From assembly GCA_025357835.1 (NCBI GenBank), contig JANYLM010000081.1, forward strand, positions 1 through 64,000: 64,000 nt of DNA. The letters run 5' to 3'. Position numbers and translations under genes: made by a program. This stretch comes from Gammaproteobacteria bacterium. Lineage in GTDB: Bacteria > Pseudomonadota > Gammaproteobacteria > Steroidobacterales > Steroidobacteraceae. The notes beneath the pieces are model-generated. The model was given only the letters and a program-made list of their open reading frames with translations, was not told the origin of the DNA and searched no databases. This document shows, in pieces, positions 52,237-61,043 of this stretch; within the stretch, counting starts at the first letter, position 1, and every line of letters begins with the position of its first letter.

Positions 52237-53343
52237 ATGCATTGGGCACCCTTCGCTATGGATACAGAGAGCCGCAATTTGTCCGCCCAACCGCTCGCAG
52301 TTCATCCGCCCCTGACCCGGCTGCCACTGGTTACTCTCTATGTGACCGAGCGCTGCAACTCCCGCTGCATCACCTGTGACTACTGGCGCCACGGTCGAAA
52401 CGACATGGACCTCGCGGCGGTGACGAGATTGCTGCCGAGTTTCGCGCAACTGCATACTGAAGTAGTGCTGCTATCCGGCGGCGAGCCGCTCCTCAACCCC
52501 GACTGGGCGCCGATCGCTGAGTCGTTGCACAAGAACGGCATCAAAGCGTGGCTGCTCACATCCGGGCTGGCGCTAGCCAAGCATGCCCGCCGCGCGGCTG
52601 GGCTGTTCGATGCCATCACAGTATCGCTGGACGGAACCGATGCAGAGACCTACGCAGCCATTCGAGGAGTGGATGCCTTCGAAAAAGTGTGCGAGGGGAT
52701 TCACGCCGCGGCGGAACACGGCATGCGTCCGAGCCTCAGAGTCACTTTGCAGCGCGCCAACTACCGGCAGTTCCCGGCGTTTGTCGGCCTCGCGAAAGAA
52801 CTTGGCGCTCGCCAGGTTTCATTTCTTGCAGTCGACGTCGCCAACCCGCATGCGTTTGGCCGTACGGATGATTTTGTATCCGATCTGGCGCTACGTCGGG
52901 AAGAGTTGCCGGAGTTCGAACAACTCTTGCACACCGTCGAACGGGATCATTCAGAAGATTTTCGCTCCGGCTTCATCGCAGAGAGCCCGCAAAAGCTGCG
53001 GCGCATTCACCAATACTTCGCGGCCATCCACGGACAAAGGCCGTACCCGCCGGTGCGCTGCAACGCACCGGAGTTCTCGGCGGTCATTGGTGCGACGGGC
53101 CGGGTGCAGCCGTGCTTTTTCATTTCAGGACCCTTGGATGCACGAACAGCGAACGGCAACGTATCTCCGAGCGCCGATCTCACCAGCATATTGAACGACA
53201 GCGGCATGACGGCACTGCGCAATTCGATCCGAAACGGGCTGCGCGCCGAATGCATAACCTGCGTCTGCTCGATGTGGCGCGATCCCCAAGATCTGCGGAG
53301 CGTCACAAAATTCATGGGCGCTGTCTGGGAAGCCAGGCCGTGA
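52237..53343 (+). CDS. Radical SAM protein with SPASM-like C-terminal cysteines
   Basis: This 368-residue radical SAM enzyme has cluster motif CNSRCITC (Cys40, 44, 47), glycine motif LLSGGEPLLNPDW and the MoaA-like VSLDGTDAETY. The C-terminus bears more cysteines (VRCNAPEF, VQPCFF, ECITCVC), a SPASM-like set for one extra Fe-S cluster. Such enzymes modify peptides, carbinols or sugars by H-atom abstraction. No RRE-type peptide-binding domain is obvious. It starts a six-gene coupled operon; its stop overlaps the methyltransferase start (GTGA). Confidence 0.88.
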   Translation: MHWAPFAMDTESRNLSAQPLAVHPPLTRLPLVTLYVTERCNSRCITCDYWRHGRNDMDLAAVTRLLPSFAQLHTEVVLLSGGEPLLNPDWAPIAESLHKNGIKAWLLTSGLALAKHARRAAGLFDAITVSLDGTDAETYAAIRGVDAFEKVCEGIHAAAEHGMRPSLRVTLQRANYRQFPAFVGLAKELGARQVSFLAVDVANPHAFGRTDDFVSDLALRREELPEFEQLLHTVERDHSEDFRSGFIAESPQKLRRIHQYFAAIHGQRPYPPVRCNAPEFSAVIGATGRVQPCFFISGPLDARTANGNVSPSADLTSILNDSGMTALRNSIRNGLRAECITCVCSMWRDPQDLRSVTKFMGAVWEARP

Positions 53344-54008
53344 CCGCGAGCCTCACCGCGCAGACGCTGGCGGCCTATGAACGTTGGGCGCCGCTCTACC
53401 CCCCTACAGCTCATAATCCCTTGATGCGGGCCGAACAACAGGTAATGGCTAGGCATTGGCCGCGGGTAGCCGGCAGGCGCGCTCTGGATCTCGCCAGTGG
53501 CAGCGGACGCTATTCGCGATTGCTGGCGGCGCAAGCCGCCCAGGTCGTCGCTATGGATTTTTGCGTGCCCATGCTTCGTCAGGTGGCCGACGCCGCCCGA
53601 GTATGCGGCAGTATGATGCAGCTGCCGTTCGCCGACCAGACGTTCGACGTCGTCATATCGGGTCTCGCGCTTGGTCATGCCGCCAACGTCCATGCCTGGA
53701 TGGCGGAAGTCGCCAGGGTGCTCAAGTCGGGTGGCGCATTCTTGTATTCCGACTTTCATCCGGAGGCCGCGCGGGTGGGTCTCACTCGATCTTTCAAAGA
53801 TCAAAAGAATGACTCTTGCACGGTGCCGCACCGCAGTTTCGATCTCGAATCTCAGCGAGAGGCCGCCGCCGCGGCCAATCTGACCATCGAGGTGGTCCAC
53901 GAGGTACGGGTGGGAGTGGAACTGCTCGAACCATTCCCGAAGTCCCAAGAGTTCTATCGACGATGGCACGGTCTACCCATCGCGTTAGTCGTTCGGGCTC
54001 GAAAATGA
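53340..54008 (+). CDS. Class I SAM-dependent methyltransferase
   Basis: This 222-residue protein has motif I ALDLASGSGRYSRLLA, then VAMDFCVPMLRQV, MQLPFADQTFDVVISGLALGH and EVARVLKSGGAFLYSDFHP, as in ubiE/BioC-like small-molecule methyltransferases. GTG 53340 overlaps the radical SAM stop, and the stop overlaps the amidohydrolase ATG. The methyl acceptor must be a product of the neighbouring radical SAM enzymes, but its nature cannot be told. Confidence 0.85.
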   Translation: MTASLTAQTLAAYERWAPLYPPTAHNPLMRAEQQVMARHWPRVAGRRALDLASGSGRYSRLLAAQAAQVVAMDFCVPMLRQVADAARVCGSMMQLPFADQTFDVVISGLALGHAANVHAWMAEVARVLKSGGAFLYSDFHPEAARVGLTRSFKDQKNDSCTVPHRSFDLESQREAAAAANLTIEVVHEVRVGVELLEPFPKSQEFYRRWHGLPIALVVRARK

Positions 54009-55198
54009 CGAAGATGCCGCCCACTCGCTCAAACATCACCCTTATCAACGCGCAACTAAGCGATGGCGGAATCACCAGCATTCGCATCGCGGGCCCACGA
54101 ATCGACGCGTTGGGAGCGGCTCCCCACCCTGGTGATTTGATAGTCGACGTCGAGGGCGACCGCGTGCTGCCGGGCCTCATCAACGCACACGACCATTTGC
54201 AACTCAACACTCTAACGCGGCCCGAATTTGAGAAGCATTATCGCCATGTGCGCGAATGGATTTCAGATGTCAATGCGTATCGGCGATCCGATCCCAAGTT
54301 CCAAGCAGCCATCGCTGTCGCGCGCGATGAGCGACTATTGATCGGCGGCGTAAAGAATCTACTGAGCGGGGTCACTACGGTCGCTCACCACGATCCCTTC
54401 TATCCGTTTTTGTCGAGCCTTTTTTTCCCTACGAGCGTTGTCCGCGACTACGGGTGGTCGCATTCTCTCTATGTGGATGGCGAGGAGGAAGTCAGGAGTT
54501 CCTATCATGCGACCCCGGCCGATTGGCCGTGGATCATTCACGCCGGCGAGGGCCTGGACGACGAAGCTGGGCGGGAGTTCGAGCGACTCGATGCGCTCGG
54601 CTGTCTGGGATCAAATACCTTGCTGGTACATGGCATCGCGCTCAACCACGCGCAACGGCTGCGGCTCAATCTCGCGGCTGCGGGGCTCATCTGGTGTCCG
54701 TCGTCGAACCTACACTTGTTCGGCAGAACCGCGGATGTGGCGGAACTCGTGGGACTCGGCCGAATCGCACTGGGTACCGATTCTCGCCTGAGCGGCGCCG
54801 GCGATCTTTTAGATGAGTTGCGTCTCGCCAACGATCTGGGCGTTGTCGATGAATGTTCCTTGGAATCGCTGGTCACGACGGCCAGTGCCCGCCTGCTCAG
54901 ACTGCACGACCGCGGCATGCTGCGAGCTGGAGCTCGCGCGGACATTCTCCTCCTTCCCGCAAGAACACGCCTGGCGGAGGCGAGTCGTGCGGATGTGCGA
55001 GTGGTGCTGATCGATGGAATCGCACGATATGGCGACAGGCACCGCGCTCTCCCCATAACACCGGACGCGCAATGGACGGACATTTGGGTCGACGGCAGAG
55101 CGAAGGTCCTGGACAGCCGCATTGCCGGCCTAGTGGCTGATGCGGGAATACATGAAAGTGGACTTGAGCTGACGCGTTTTACCGGGAGGGCGGCGTGA
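54005..55198 (+). CDS. Amidohydrolase-superfamily hydrolase or deaminase
   Basis: This 397-residue metal-dependent TIM barrel of the chlorohydrolase/MTA-deaminase group has PGLINAHDHLQLN (His62, His64), IIHAGEGLDDEA, LLVHGIALN and the catalytic Asp in LGTDSRLSGAGDLLDEL. It should remove an amino group or open an amide in a heterocycle or adenosine-like product. ATG 54005 overlaps the methyltransferase stop by 4 bp. In a radical SAM operon it could clear 5'-deoxyadenosine or methylthioadenosine, or act on the pathway intermediate itself. Confidence 0.85.
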   Translation: MTKMPPTRSNITLINAQLSDGGITSIRIAGPRIDALGAAPHPGDLIVDVEGDRVLPGLINAHDHLQLNTLTRPEFEKHYRHVREWISDVNAYRRSDPKFQAAIAVARDERLLIGGVKNLLSGVTTVAHHDPFYPFLSSLFFPTSVVRDYGWSHSLYVDGEEEVRSSYHATPADWPWIIHAGEGLDDEAGREFERLDALGCLGSNTLLVHGIALNHAQRLRLNLAAAGLIWCPSSNLHLFGRTADVAELVGLGRIALGTDSRLSGAGDLLDELRLANDLGVVDECSLESLVTTASARLLRLHDRGMLRAGARADILLLPARTRLAEASRADVRVVLIDGIARYGDRHRALPITPDAQWTDIWVDGRAKVLDSRIAGLVADAGIHESGLELTRFTGRAA

Positions 55199-56661
55199 TC
55201 GGTTCCGAAAGCCGTAGCGGCGACTCCTTGGCGAAACCTCGCGGAAGGCGACTTAAAGTCGTGCTCTACAATCCCCAAGCGGTGTTCTTCACTATGCCTT
55301 TGGCATTGCTCGCCATTGGTTCCGAACTCGACCCTAAGATCTACGAAGTCGTGATCGTCGACGCCCGGCTGGATCCGGACGCTGAAAACACCGTGTTGGC
55401 TCACTTGGACGATGCGCTGTGCCTCGGCGTTACCGTGCTGACGGGTGCGCCCATCTCCGACGCCCTGCGTATTTCACGCGCAGCGAAACGGGCACGTCCG
55501 ACGCTGCCCGTCGTTTGGGGAGGTTGGCACCCCTCAATGTTCGCGCGAGAATGTCTGATCGAGAAGTCGGTCGACGTCTCGGTTCGCGGGCAAGGTGAGG
55601 AAGCATTCGCTGAAATAGTCCGGCGGCTTGCCGAAGGCAGTTCGCTGGCAGGGTGCGCCGGATGCACCGTGAGACTAGAAGACGGCTCGATACAGGAGAA
55701 CCCGGCGCGGCAGCTCGCGCAGGTCGACAGGTTCCGCGACCACGACTATGGGCTAATCCCTGTGGAGCGTTATTTCGAGCTGAAAGGCAAGCGACAATTG
55801 GACTTTATTTCATCTCAAGGTTGTAATTTTCGCTGCGCGTTCTGTTCCGATCCATTTGTCTACGGACGCAAATGGGTCGGCCTAGAACCGGTCCGGATGG
55901 CGCTGCGACTGAAAGAATTGTGGGACCGTTACCGTTTCGACGATGTAAATTTCCAGGACGAAACATTCTTCACCAAGGCCGGCCGCGTGCATGCGCTGGC
56001 TGATCAGATTGTCGAATCCGGCATGAAAATCACCTGGGCAGCCACCATGCGGGCCGACCAAGGTATTCGACTGCCTGACGAAGTATGGGCGCGATGCAAG
56101 CAGTCCGGCTTGCGGCGGCTGCTCGTTGGCGTTGAATCCGGCTCCAATGAGGTGTTGAAGCGCATTCGCAAGGATATCAAGATTGAGCAGGTATTCGCGA
56201 CCGCCGGGAAGATGCTGCGGTTCGGTATCGCCGGCCATTTCCCTTTCATCGTCGGCTTCCCCGACGAGACCGATGCCCATATTCAGGCGACTCTCGATTG
56301 CGCCAAGCGCTTGCGCTCGATGAGCTCGGACTTTCTAACGCCGATTTACTACTTCAAACCCTATCCTGGCAGTGCGCTGGTCATTGAAGCCGTGGCTCGC
56401 GGTTTCCGCCTTCCGGAAACCCTGGAGGCCTGGGCCAAATTCGATTACGTCGCCGGAGAACCCGGCCCCTGGGTGTCGCCCGAGAAATTCGAACTCATCG
56501 AGCGCTTCAAGTTCTTCCACGAACTGGCGTGGAAGCGCGTGTCGCGCGGCAACCGACTCCTGCAGCAACTGGCGCGATATCGTTGCGACAAGGACAACTA
56601 TCGTTGGCCGGTCGAAATGTTGTTCACACGCTGGCTGGTACCCGCACAAAGGCTCTCATGA
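55195..56661 (+). CDS. B12-binding-type radical SAM enzyme (first)
   Basis: This 488-residue protein has an N-terminal cobalamin-binding-like Rossmann domain (about 20-180, PVVWGGWHPSMFA), then a radical SAM barrel with CNFRCAFC (Cys210, 214, 217), VNFQDETFF and PFIVGFPDETDAHI. Enzymes of this build (BchE, HpnP, HpnJ-like) methylate or rearrange unactivated carbons. GTG 55195 overlaps the amidohydrolase stop. The DXHXXG cobalamin ligand motif is not seen, as in many family members. Confidence 0.87.
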   Translation: MIGSESRSGDSLAKPRGRRLKVVLYNPQAVFFTMPLALLAIGSELDPKIYEVVIVDARLDPDAENTVLAHLDDALCLGVTVLTGAPISDALRISRAAKRARPTLPVVWGGWHPSMFARECLIEKSVDVSVRGQGEEAFAEIVRRLAEGSSLAGCAGCTVRLEDGSIQENPARQLAQVDRFRDHDYGLIPVERYFELKGKRQLDFISSQGCNFRCAFCSDPFVYGRKWVGLEPVRMALRLKELWDRYRFDDVNFQDETFFTKAGRVHALADQIVESGMKITWAATMRADQGIRLPDEVWARCKQSGLRRLLVGVESGSNEVLKRIRKDIKIEQVFATAGKMLRFGIAGHFPFIVGFPDETDAHIQATLDCAKRLRSMSSDFLTPIYYFKPYPGSALVIEAVARGFRLPETLEAWAKFDYVAGEPGPWVSPEKFELIERFKFFHELAWKRVSRGNRLLQQLARYRCDKDNYRWPVEMLFTRWLVPAQRLS

Positions 56662-58172
56662 ATCCCCAACGACACGTTCTATTGATAAACCCGACGATTA
56701 CAAAACGGCGCAGCGCCCGATTCCCACTCGCGGTGTTGAACTTGTCCGCATCGCTGGATGACAAGTACACGTCAAGCATTATCGACGGCAATGTCGATAG
56801 AGATTTCGTGTCGACCACATTGCGGACGCTCAAGACAGGTCGAGTCGATGCAGTGGGCATCAGTGTCATGGGAGGCCCCCAGCTTCGCACGGCTATATCC
56901 GTCTCGCGCGCGATTCGTGATGGATTTCCCGCAACCCCGATTATCTGGGGTGGACATTTTCCGACAATCTGCGCGGAACCAAGCCTTAATTCGCCGTATG
57001 TCGACTACGCCATAAGAGGTCAAGGAGAAGAAACACTCGGCGAGCTTCTCGATGCGCTCTTTTCCGGGGGCGCTGATCGGCTCGGTGCGATTGCCGGCCT
57101 CTCATGGCGCACTGGTGGACAGATTGTGCATAACCGCAATCGCGGGTTCTCGACGGCAAGCTTTGCGAGGGTCCTGCCATATGAGCGCTTGGGAAACCCA
57201 AAACACTACATCGCCAGAACCTATCTCGGAAGGCGCACCACCGGCTACCAGGCAGCCTTGGGTTGCCGATTCCGCTGCACCTTCTGCGGCGTTGCGGCGA
57301 TGTTTAAGGGCAAGACTGCGCTGCCTGCACCCGAGCGGCTGGAACGCGATTTGCGATTTCTAATTACGCAGTTTGGTGTGGACTCCATCCAGTTCTTCGA
57401 TCATAACTTTTTTGACCGCGAAGCCGATACGGCCCCGTTGCTCGAGGTACTGGCGAAATTTCAGCTACCGTGGTGGTGCTTCGCCCGCTCCGATGCGCTG
57501 TTGAACCTTTCAGCGCGTTCATGGGCCCTGGTAAGGAAGAGTCGACTCCGAATGGCTTACATTGGTGCAGAGTCTCCCAGCGATTGGCTACTGCAGGATG
57601 TTCGCAAAGGGACCAGTACTGATCAGACGCTGGAGGCAGTCGAATTGTGCCGCAGCCACGGCGTCACTCCCGAGCTGTCATTTATGTTGGCTCCGCCGCA
57701 GGATCCCGAAGGCGAGACGGAAAGAACCTTCGAGTTCATCCGGCACATCAAGCGAATTCACCCCAAGACGGAAATCATGCTCTACGTCTACGCCCCCCTG
57801 CCGCCGGCCCCCGGCAGCAAGAATCTGCCCGTTGAGCGTGCCGTCGGCAATCTGCGTGACTCGAACGGCGGGGCCTTAGTGTTTCCGACAACGGCGGACG
57901 AATGGGCTGAAAAAGAATGGCTCGCGTACTGGTGCCATACCGACGCGCCGTGGCTTACGTCGCGCTTACGCAACCGAATCCGCGATTTCACAACCGTGCT
58001 CGGGTGTCGATTTCCCACTGTGACGGATATTCGCTCGCCCTCATGGGGCAAGGCTGCGCTGCGCACGCTCGCGGCGTGGCGCTATCGACTCAGGCGCTAC
58101 GAGCAACCATGGGAACTCGACTTCTCGAAAAAGTTCATACACCTATGGGACCCCCGCGTTTCAGGTCTATGA
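56658..58172 (+). CDS. B12-binding-type radical SAM enzyme (second)
   Basis: This 504-residue protein has the same architecture: N-terminal domain with PIIWGGHFPTICAEP and DYAIRGQGEETLGELL, then CRFRCTFC (Cys203, 207, 210) and FFDHNFF, and LSFMLAPPQDPEGETERTF. It is well diverged from the first copy, so the two probably catalyse different steps. ATG 56658 overlaps the previous stop (ATGA) and its own stop overlaps the ABC gene. The C-terminal 100 residues are rich in Trp and Arg. Confidence 0.87.
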   Translation: MNPQRHVLLINPTITKRRSARFPLAVLNLSASLDDKYTSSIIDGNVDRDFVSTTLRTLKTGRVDAVGISVMGGPQLRTAISVSRAIRDGFPATPIIWGGHFPTICAEPSLNSPYVDYAIRGQGEETLGELLDALFSGGADRLGAIAGLSWRTGGQIVHNRNRGFSTASFARVLPYERLGNPKHYIARTYLGRRTTGYQAALGCRFRCTFCGVAAMFKGKTALPAPERLERDLRFLITQFGVDSIQFFDHNFFDREADTAPLLEVLAKFQLPWWCFARSDALLNLSARSWALVRKSRLRMAYIGAESPSDWLLQDVRKGTSTDQTLEAVELCRSHGVTPELSFMLAPPQDPEGETERTFEFIRHIKRIHPKTEIMLYVYAPLPPAPGSKNLPVERAVGNLRDSNGGALVFPTTADEWAEKEWLAYWCHTDAPWLTSRLRNRIRDFTTVLGCRFPTVTDIRSPSWGKAALRTLAAWRYRLRRYEQPWELDFSKKFIHLWDPRVSGL

Positions 58173-59965
58173 GCCTGCTATCCGACATCTGGAGCGTACT
58201 GACACCGGGGCAACGGCGGCGCGTAGTCTTCGCACAAATCCTGTCGATTGTCATGGCGGCGTCGACGGTGGCGGGTATCGCGTCCATCGCGCCGTTCTTT
58301 TCGGTCTTGGGGAATCCGCGGTTGATCGATCAAAATGCGGCCCTGCATTGGCTCTATGAGGGACTGCGATTTTCAACGCCGCGCAGCTTCGAAGTGGCGC
58401 TAGGCATTGCGTTCATGGGTTTGGTCATCATCGCCAATGTCATCAACATCGTCGGTTCATTCGCGCTCAGCAAACTGGCACTATGGATTGGTGCGGATCT
58501 GCAATCAGCGCTGCTGCGAGAATATCTCGCCCGGCCATATATTTTTTACTCCGGCACGCACCGCACACTACTGGCAAACAATGTCATCCATGAGACCGCC
58601 CGCTCGACCAATGAGGTGCTGCAGAACATATTCTCATTGATCAGCAACCTTGCCACAGGAAGTCTGATTATTGCCTCTGTTGTGGTGCTGAATCCCCCTG
58701 TCGCTGGGTGTTTAATTCTGCTGTTGGCGGGAGGCTACCTAGCGATCTACTTGGCCGTCCGCCGGCGCCTGCACGACGCCGGCGAGACTCAATCCTACCT
58801 ATTCGCCGCGCAGAGCAAGGTTATAGACGAAACTTTTGCGGCAATAAAGGAGATCCTGGTATTGCACGTTCAGGACTTTTTTCGCGCAATCTTCGAACAC
58901 CACAGTCGGGAGCTCGCCCGCTCCGGCGCGCGAATCGAACTCATCGCCAAAAGTCCGCGCCACATCATGGAGTGTATCGCCGTGTTCGGCCTCGTATTGA
59001 CGGCACTGGTCGCGGCCGGCCGTGCCACCGGCTTAGGCTCCTGGCTCGGCGAGCTCACATTTCTAAGTTTTGCCGCCTATCGGCTCCTGCCCACTCTACA
59101 ACAGGCATTCGCCTCGCTGGTCAAAATTCGCAGCGGCCAGCCAGGCTTTGATGCGATAATGCCGGATCTGCGTCAGGCACGGGTGCGCCCAGATCGCAGT
59201 GAGGCCGCCGCGAATCACGCCTGGCAGCAGCGTCCTAGTGGGGCAATTCTGCTCGACCAGGTGTCATTCCGGTACGACCCGGCACGCTGCGATGTGGTGC
59301 ATCAAGTGACGATGCGCATCGGCACTCGTACCGCCGTCGGCATCGTCGGCGCCAACGGCTCCGGCAAAACCACTTTGGTGGATCTTATCGCCGGGCTGCT
59401 CGTGCCTACCAGCGGCCATATCGAGGTCGACGGAATCGTAATCGACGACACTAATCGCAGCCACTGGCAATCGAACATTGCCTATGTGCCGCAAACAGTG
59501 TGTCTGATGGATACGACCATCGAAGAAAACATCGCGCTGGGGCATTCGGTCGAGGACATCGACCGCGAGCGGCTCGTCGAGGCTGCACGTCTCGCGCAGC
59601 TAGATAAAATTGTCGACACACTGCCGGACGGTTATCGGCATGTGGTGGGCGAGCAGGGCATTCGACTTAGCGGCGGACAGCGTCAAAGAATCGGCATTGC
59701 GCGTGCGCTGTATCGCAACGCATCGGTACTCATCATGGACGAAGCGACGAGCGCCCAAGACGGTCTGAGCGAACGGGAACTGATGACAACACTGTTGCGG
59801 CTGCGGGGACGCTATACGATTATTTTAATCGCCCACCGACTGAGTTCCGCGCGCACCTGCGACACCATAATAGAATTCGACAGCGGCGCCATCGTTGCGA
59901 GCGGTTCGTATGGCGAACTGCTCGAGGCTTCCACTTCGTTCCGCCGATTGGTCGGCGTACACTAA
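58169..59965 (+). CDS. ABC exporter/flippase, fused membrane and ATPase domains (PglK-like)
   Basis: This 598-residue half-transporter has six helices in the first about 320 residues, then an ATPase domain with Walker A GANGSGKTT, signature LSGGQRQR and Walker B VLIMDEATSAQD. The D-loop usually reads SALD; here Gln replaces Leu. The style matches PglK-type flippases found in glycan and lipid clusters. ATG 58169 overlaps the second B12 enzyme by 4 bp, so the exporter is made in step with the enzymes and probably moves their lipid- or glycan-linked product across the inner membrane. Confidence 0.88.
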   Translation: MSLLSDIWSVLTPGQRRRVVFAQILSIVMAASTVAGIASIAPFFSVLGNPRLIDQNAALHWLYEGLRFSTPRSFEVALGIAFMGLVIIANVINIVGSFALSKLALWIGADLQSALLREYLARPYIFYSGTHRTLLANNVIHETARSTNEVLQNIFSLISNLATGSLIIASVVVLNPPVAGCLILLLAGGYLAIYLAVRRRLHDAGETQSYLFAAQSKVIDETFAAIKEILVLHVQDFFRAIFEHHSRELARSGARIELIAKSPRHIMECIAVFGLVLTALVAAGRATGLGSWLGELTFLSFAAYRLLPTLQQAFASLVKIRSGQPGFDAIMPDLRQARVRPDRSEAAANHAWQQRPSGAILLDQVSFRYDPARCDVVHQVTMRIGTRTAVGIVGANGSGKTTLVDLIAGLLVPTSGHIEVDGIVIDDTNRSHWQSNIAYVPQTVCLMDTTIEENIALGHSVEDIDRERLVEAARLAQLDKIVDTLPDGYRHVVGEQGIRLSGGQRQRIGIARALYRNASVLIMDEATSAQDGLSERELMTTLLRLRGRYTIILIAHRLSSARTCDTIIEFDSGAIVASGSYGELLEASTSFRRLVGVH

Positions 59966-59994
59966 TTGTCAACAGATGAAGAAGTCGCGCGAAT

Positions 59995-60028
59995 CGTCAT
60001 CGTTGACTGGCGGAGGAAATCGATGACG
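59995..60028 (+). promoter_or_regulatory. Hairpin holding the start codon of a short ORF
   Basis: CGTCATCG (59995-60002) pairs perfectly with CGATGACG (60021-60028). The 18-base loop exposes a strong GGAGG (60012-60016), while the ATG at 60023 lies inside the 3' arm. In mRNA this would partly block initiation and so could regulate the short ORF and the FkbM gene after it. Confidence 0.45.
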
Positions 60029-60088
60029 TGGATATGGTATTCCCCTACCGTATCCCATTCGTTTGACGTGTATGACCAATATTTCTAG
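60023..60088 (+). CDS. Short ORF, 21 residues, with strong ribosome site (leader or peptide)
   Basis: ATG 60023 has GGAGG 6 bases upstream, the best ribosome site in this part of the window. The peptide is aromatic-rich: it starts MTWIWYSP and ends FDVYDQYF. Its last 17 bases overlap the start of the FkbM gene, which has no ribosome site of its own, so the simplest role is a leader that couples translation to FkbM. A second, weaker possibility is a ribosomal peptide substrate for the radical SAM enzymes, as FDV and YDQ resemble aromatic-X-X sites of cyclophane peptides. No homologue can be recalled. Confidence 0.4.
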   Translation: MTWIWYSPTVSHSFDVYDQYF

Positions 60089-60926
60089 GTGCATCTGGAA
60101 CAACTATCTTCGACCCCAACTTCGGAGGTTTGGAGTCGACGTGAGACGGTATCCTCCGAAGTCCGAGCCACATTGGACAGAGATAGCATTTGACGCACAA
60201 CTGGGGAGACGAGGGGTATCGGAAGCGCTTCACGAAGGCACTGCAGAATCCTTTCTCAGCTTTTGCATTCAACATGCCTCGGAGTCTTACTCACAACTAT
60301 TGCAGGACCTTTTCGTTCGGTGGCAACTTCAAGAGAAGGCCGAAGGATTCTTCGTCGATTTCGGGGCCGCTAACGGTGTCGAACTAAGCAACACGAAGTA
60401 CCTGGAGGAATGTCTCGCTTGGCGAGGCATACTCGCGGAACCCGCGCACTGCTGGCGCGCGCAACTCCTGCGCAATAGATCTAGTATTGTAGACACTCGA
60501 TGTGTTTGGAGCGAGAGTGGAAAAACTTTGGCCTTCAACGAAGTAGCGGCGCCGGAGCTGTCAACGCTGCAGAATTTCAGCGCAGGAGATCATCACGCCC
60601 GCAAGCGTGAATGTGGGTATATCTACCCGGTCGAAACAGTGTCCCTGAACGACCTCCTGTATACCTATGATGCGCCCGCGACAATTGACTATGTTTCTAT
60701 AGATACGGAAGGATCTGAGCTACCGATTCTAGAGTCGTTTGACTTTGATAAATACGACGTGGGAGTTATTACCGTTGAGCACAACTACACAATTGCTCGA
60801 GAGCGACTTCTTGAATTGCTGACGGGAAAGGGATTCACGCGACTCTTTACGCAATTTTCGAAGCAGGATGACTGGTATGTGAATAATACGATTGCATTCC
60901 GCCGTAGCGCCAAAACATCGGCGTAG
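60072..60926 (+). CDS. FkbM-family methyltransferase
   Basis: This SAM-dependent methyltransferase of about 284 residues has GFFVDFGAANGVELSNT (motif I) and DYVSIDTEGSELPILESFDF, the FkbM hallmark. Members O-methylate sugars or polyketide hydroxyls. ATG 60072 is preferred but has no ribosome site; the overlapping short ORF may couple its translation. The gene is clearly AT-richer than the operon before it, hinting at later acquisition. It could cap the product exported by the ABC protein. Confidence 0.85.
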   Translation: MTNISRCIWNNYLRPQLRRFGVDVRRYPPKSEPHWTEIAFDAQLGRRGVSEALHEGTAESFLSFCIQHASESYSQLLQDLFVRWQLQEKAEGFFVDFGAANGVELSNTKYLEECLAWRGILAEPAHCWRAQLLRNRSSIVDTRCVWSESGKTLAFNEVAAPELSTLQNFSAGDHHARKRECGYIYPVETVSLNDLLYTYDAPATIDYVSIDTEGSELPILESFDFDKYDVGVITVEHNYTIARERLLELLTGKGFTRLFTQFSKQDDWYVNNTIAFRRSAKTSA

Positions 60927-61043
60927 AAGCTATGTCTCAGTCTTGGCAAGTACATTCAGCAGAATGTCGGCGCAAATCTCAGCTTCGCCATCATCAGGCG
61001 CTGATTTGAAGGAACATTGCGGTACCCGGGCGCGCGTATCGTT

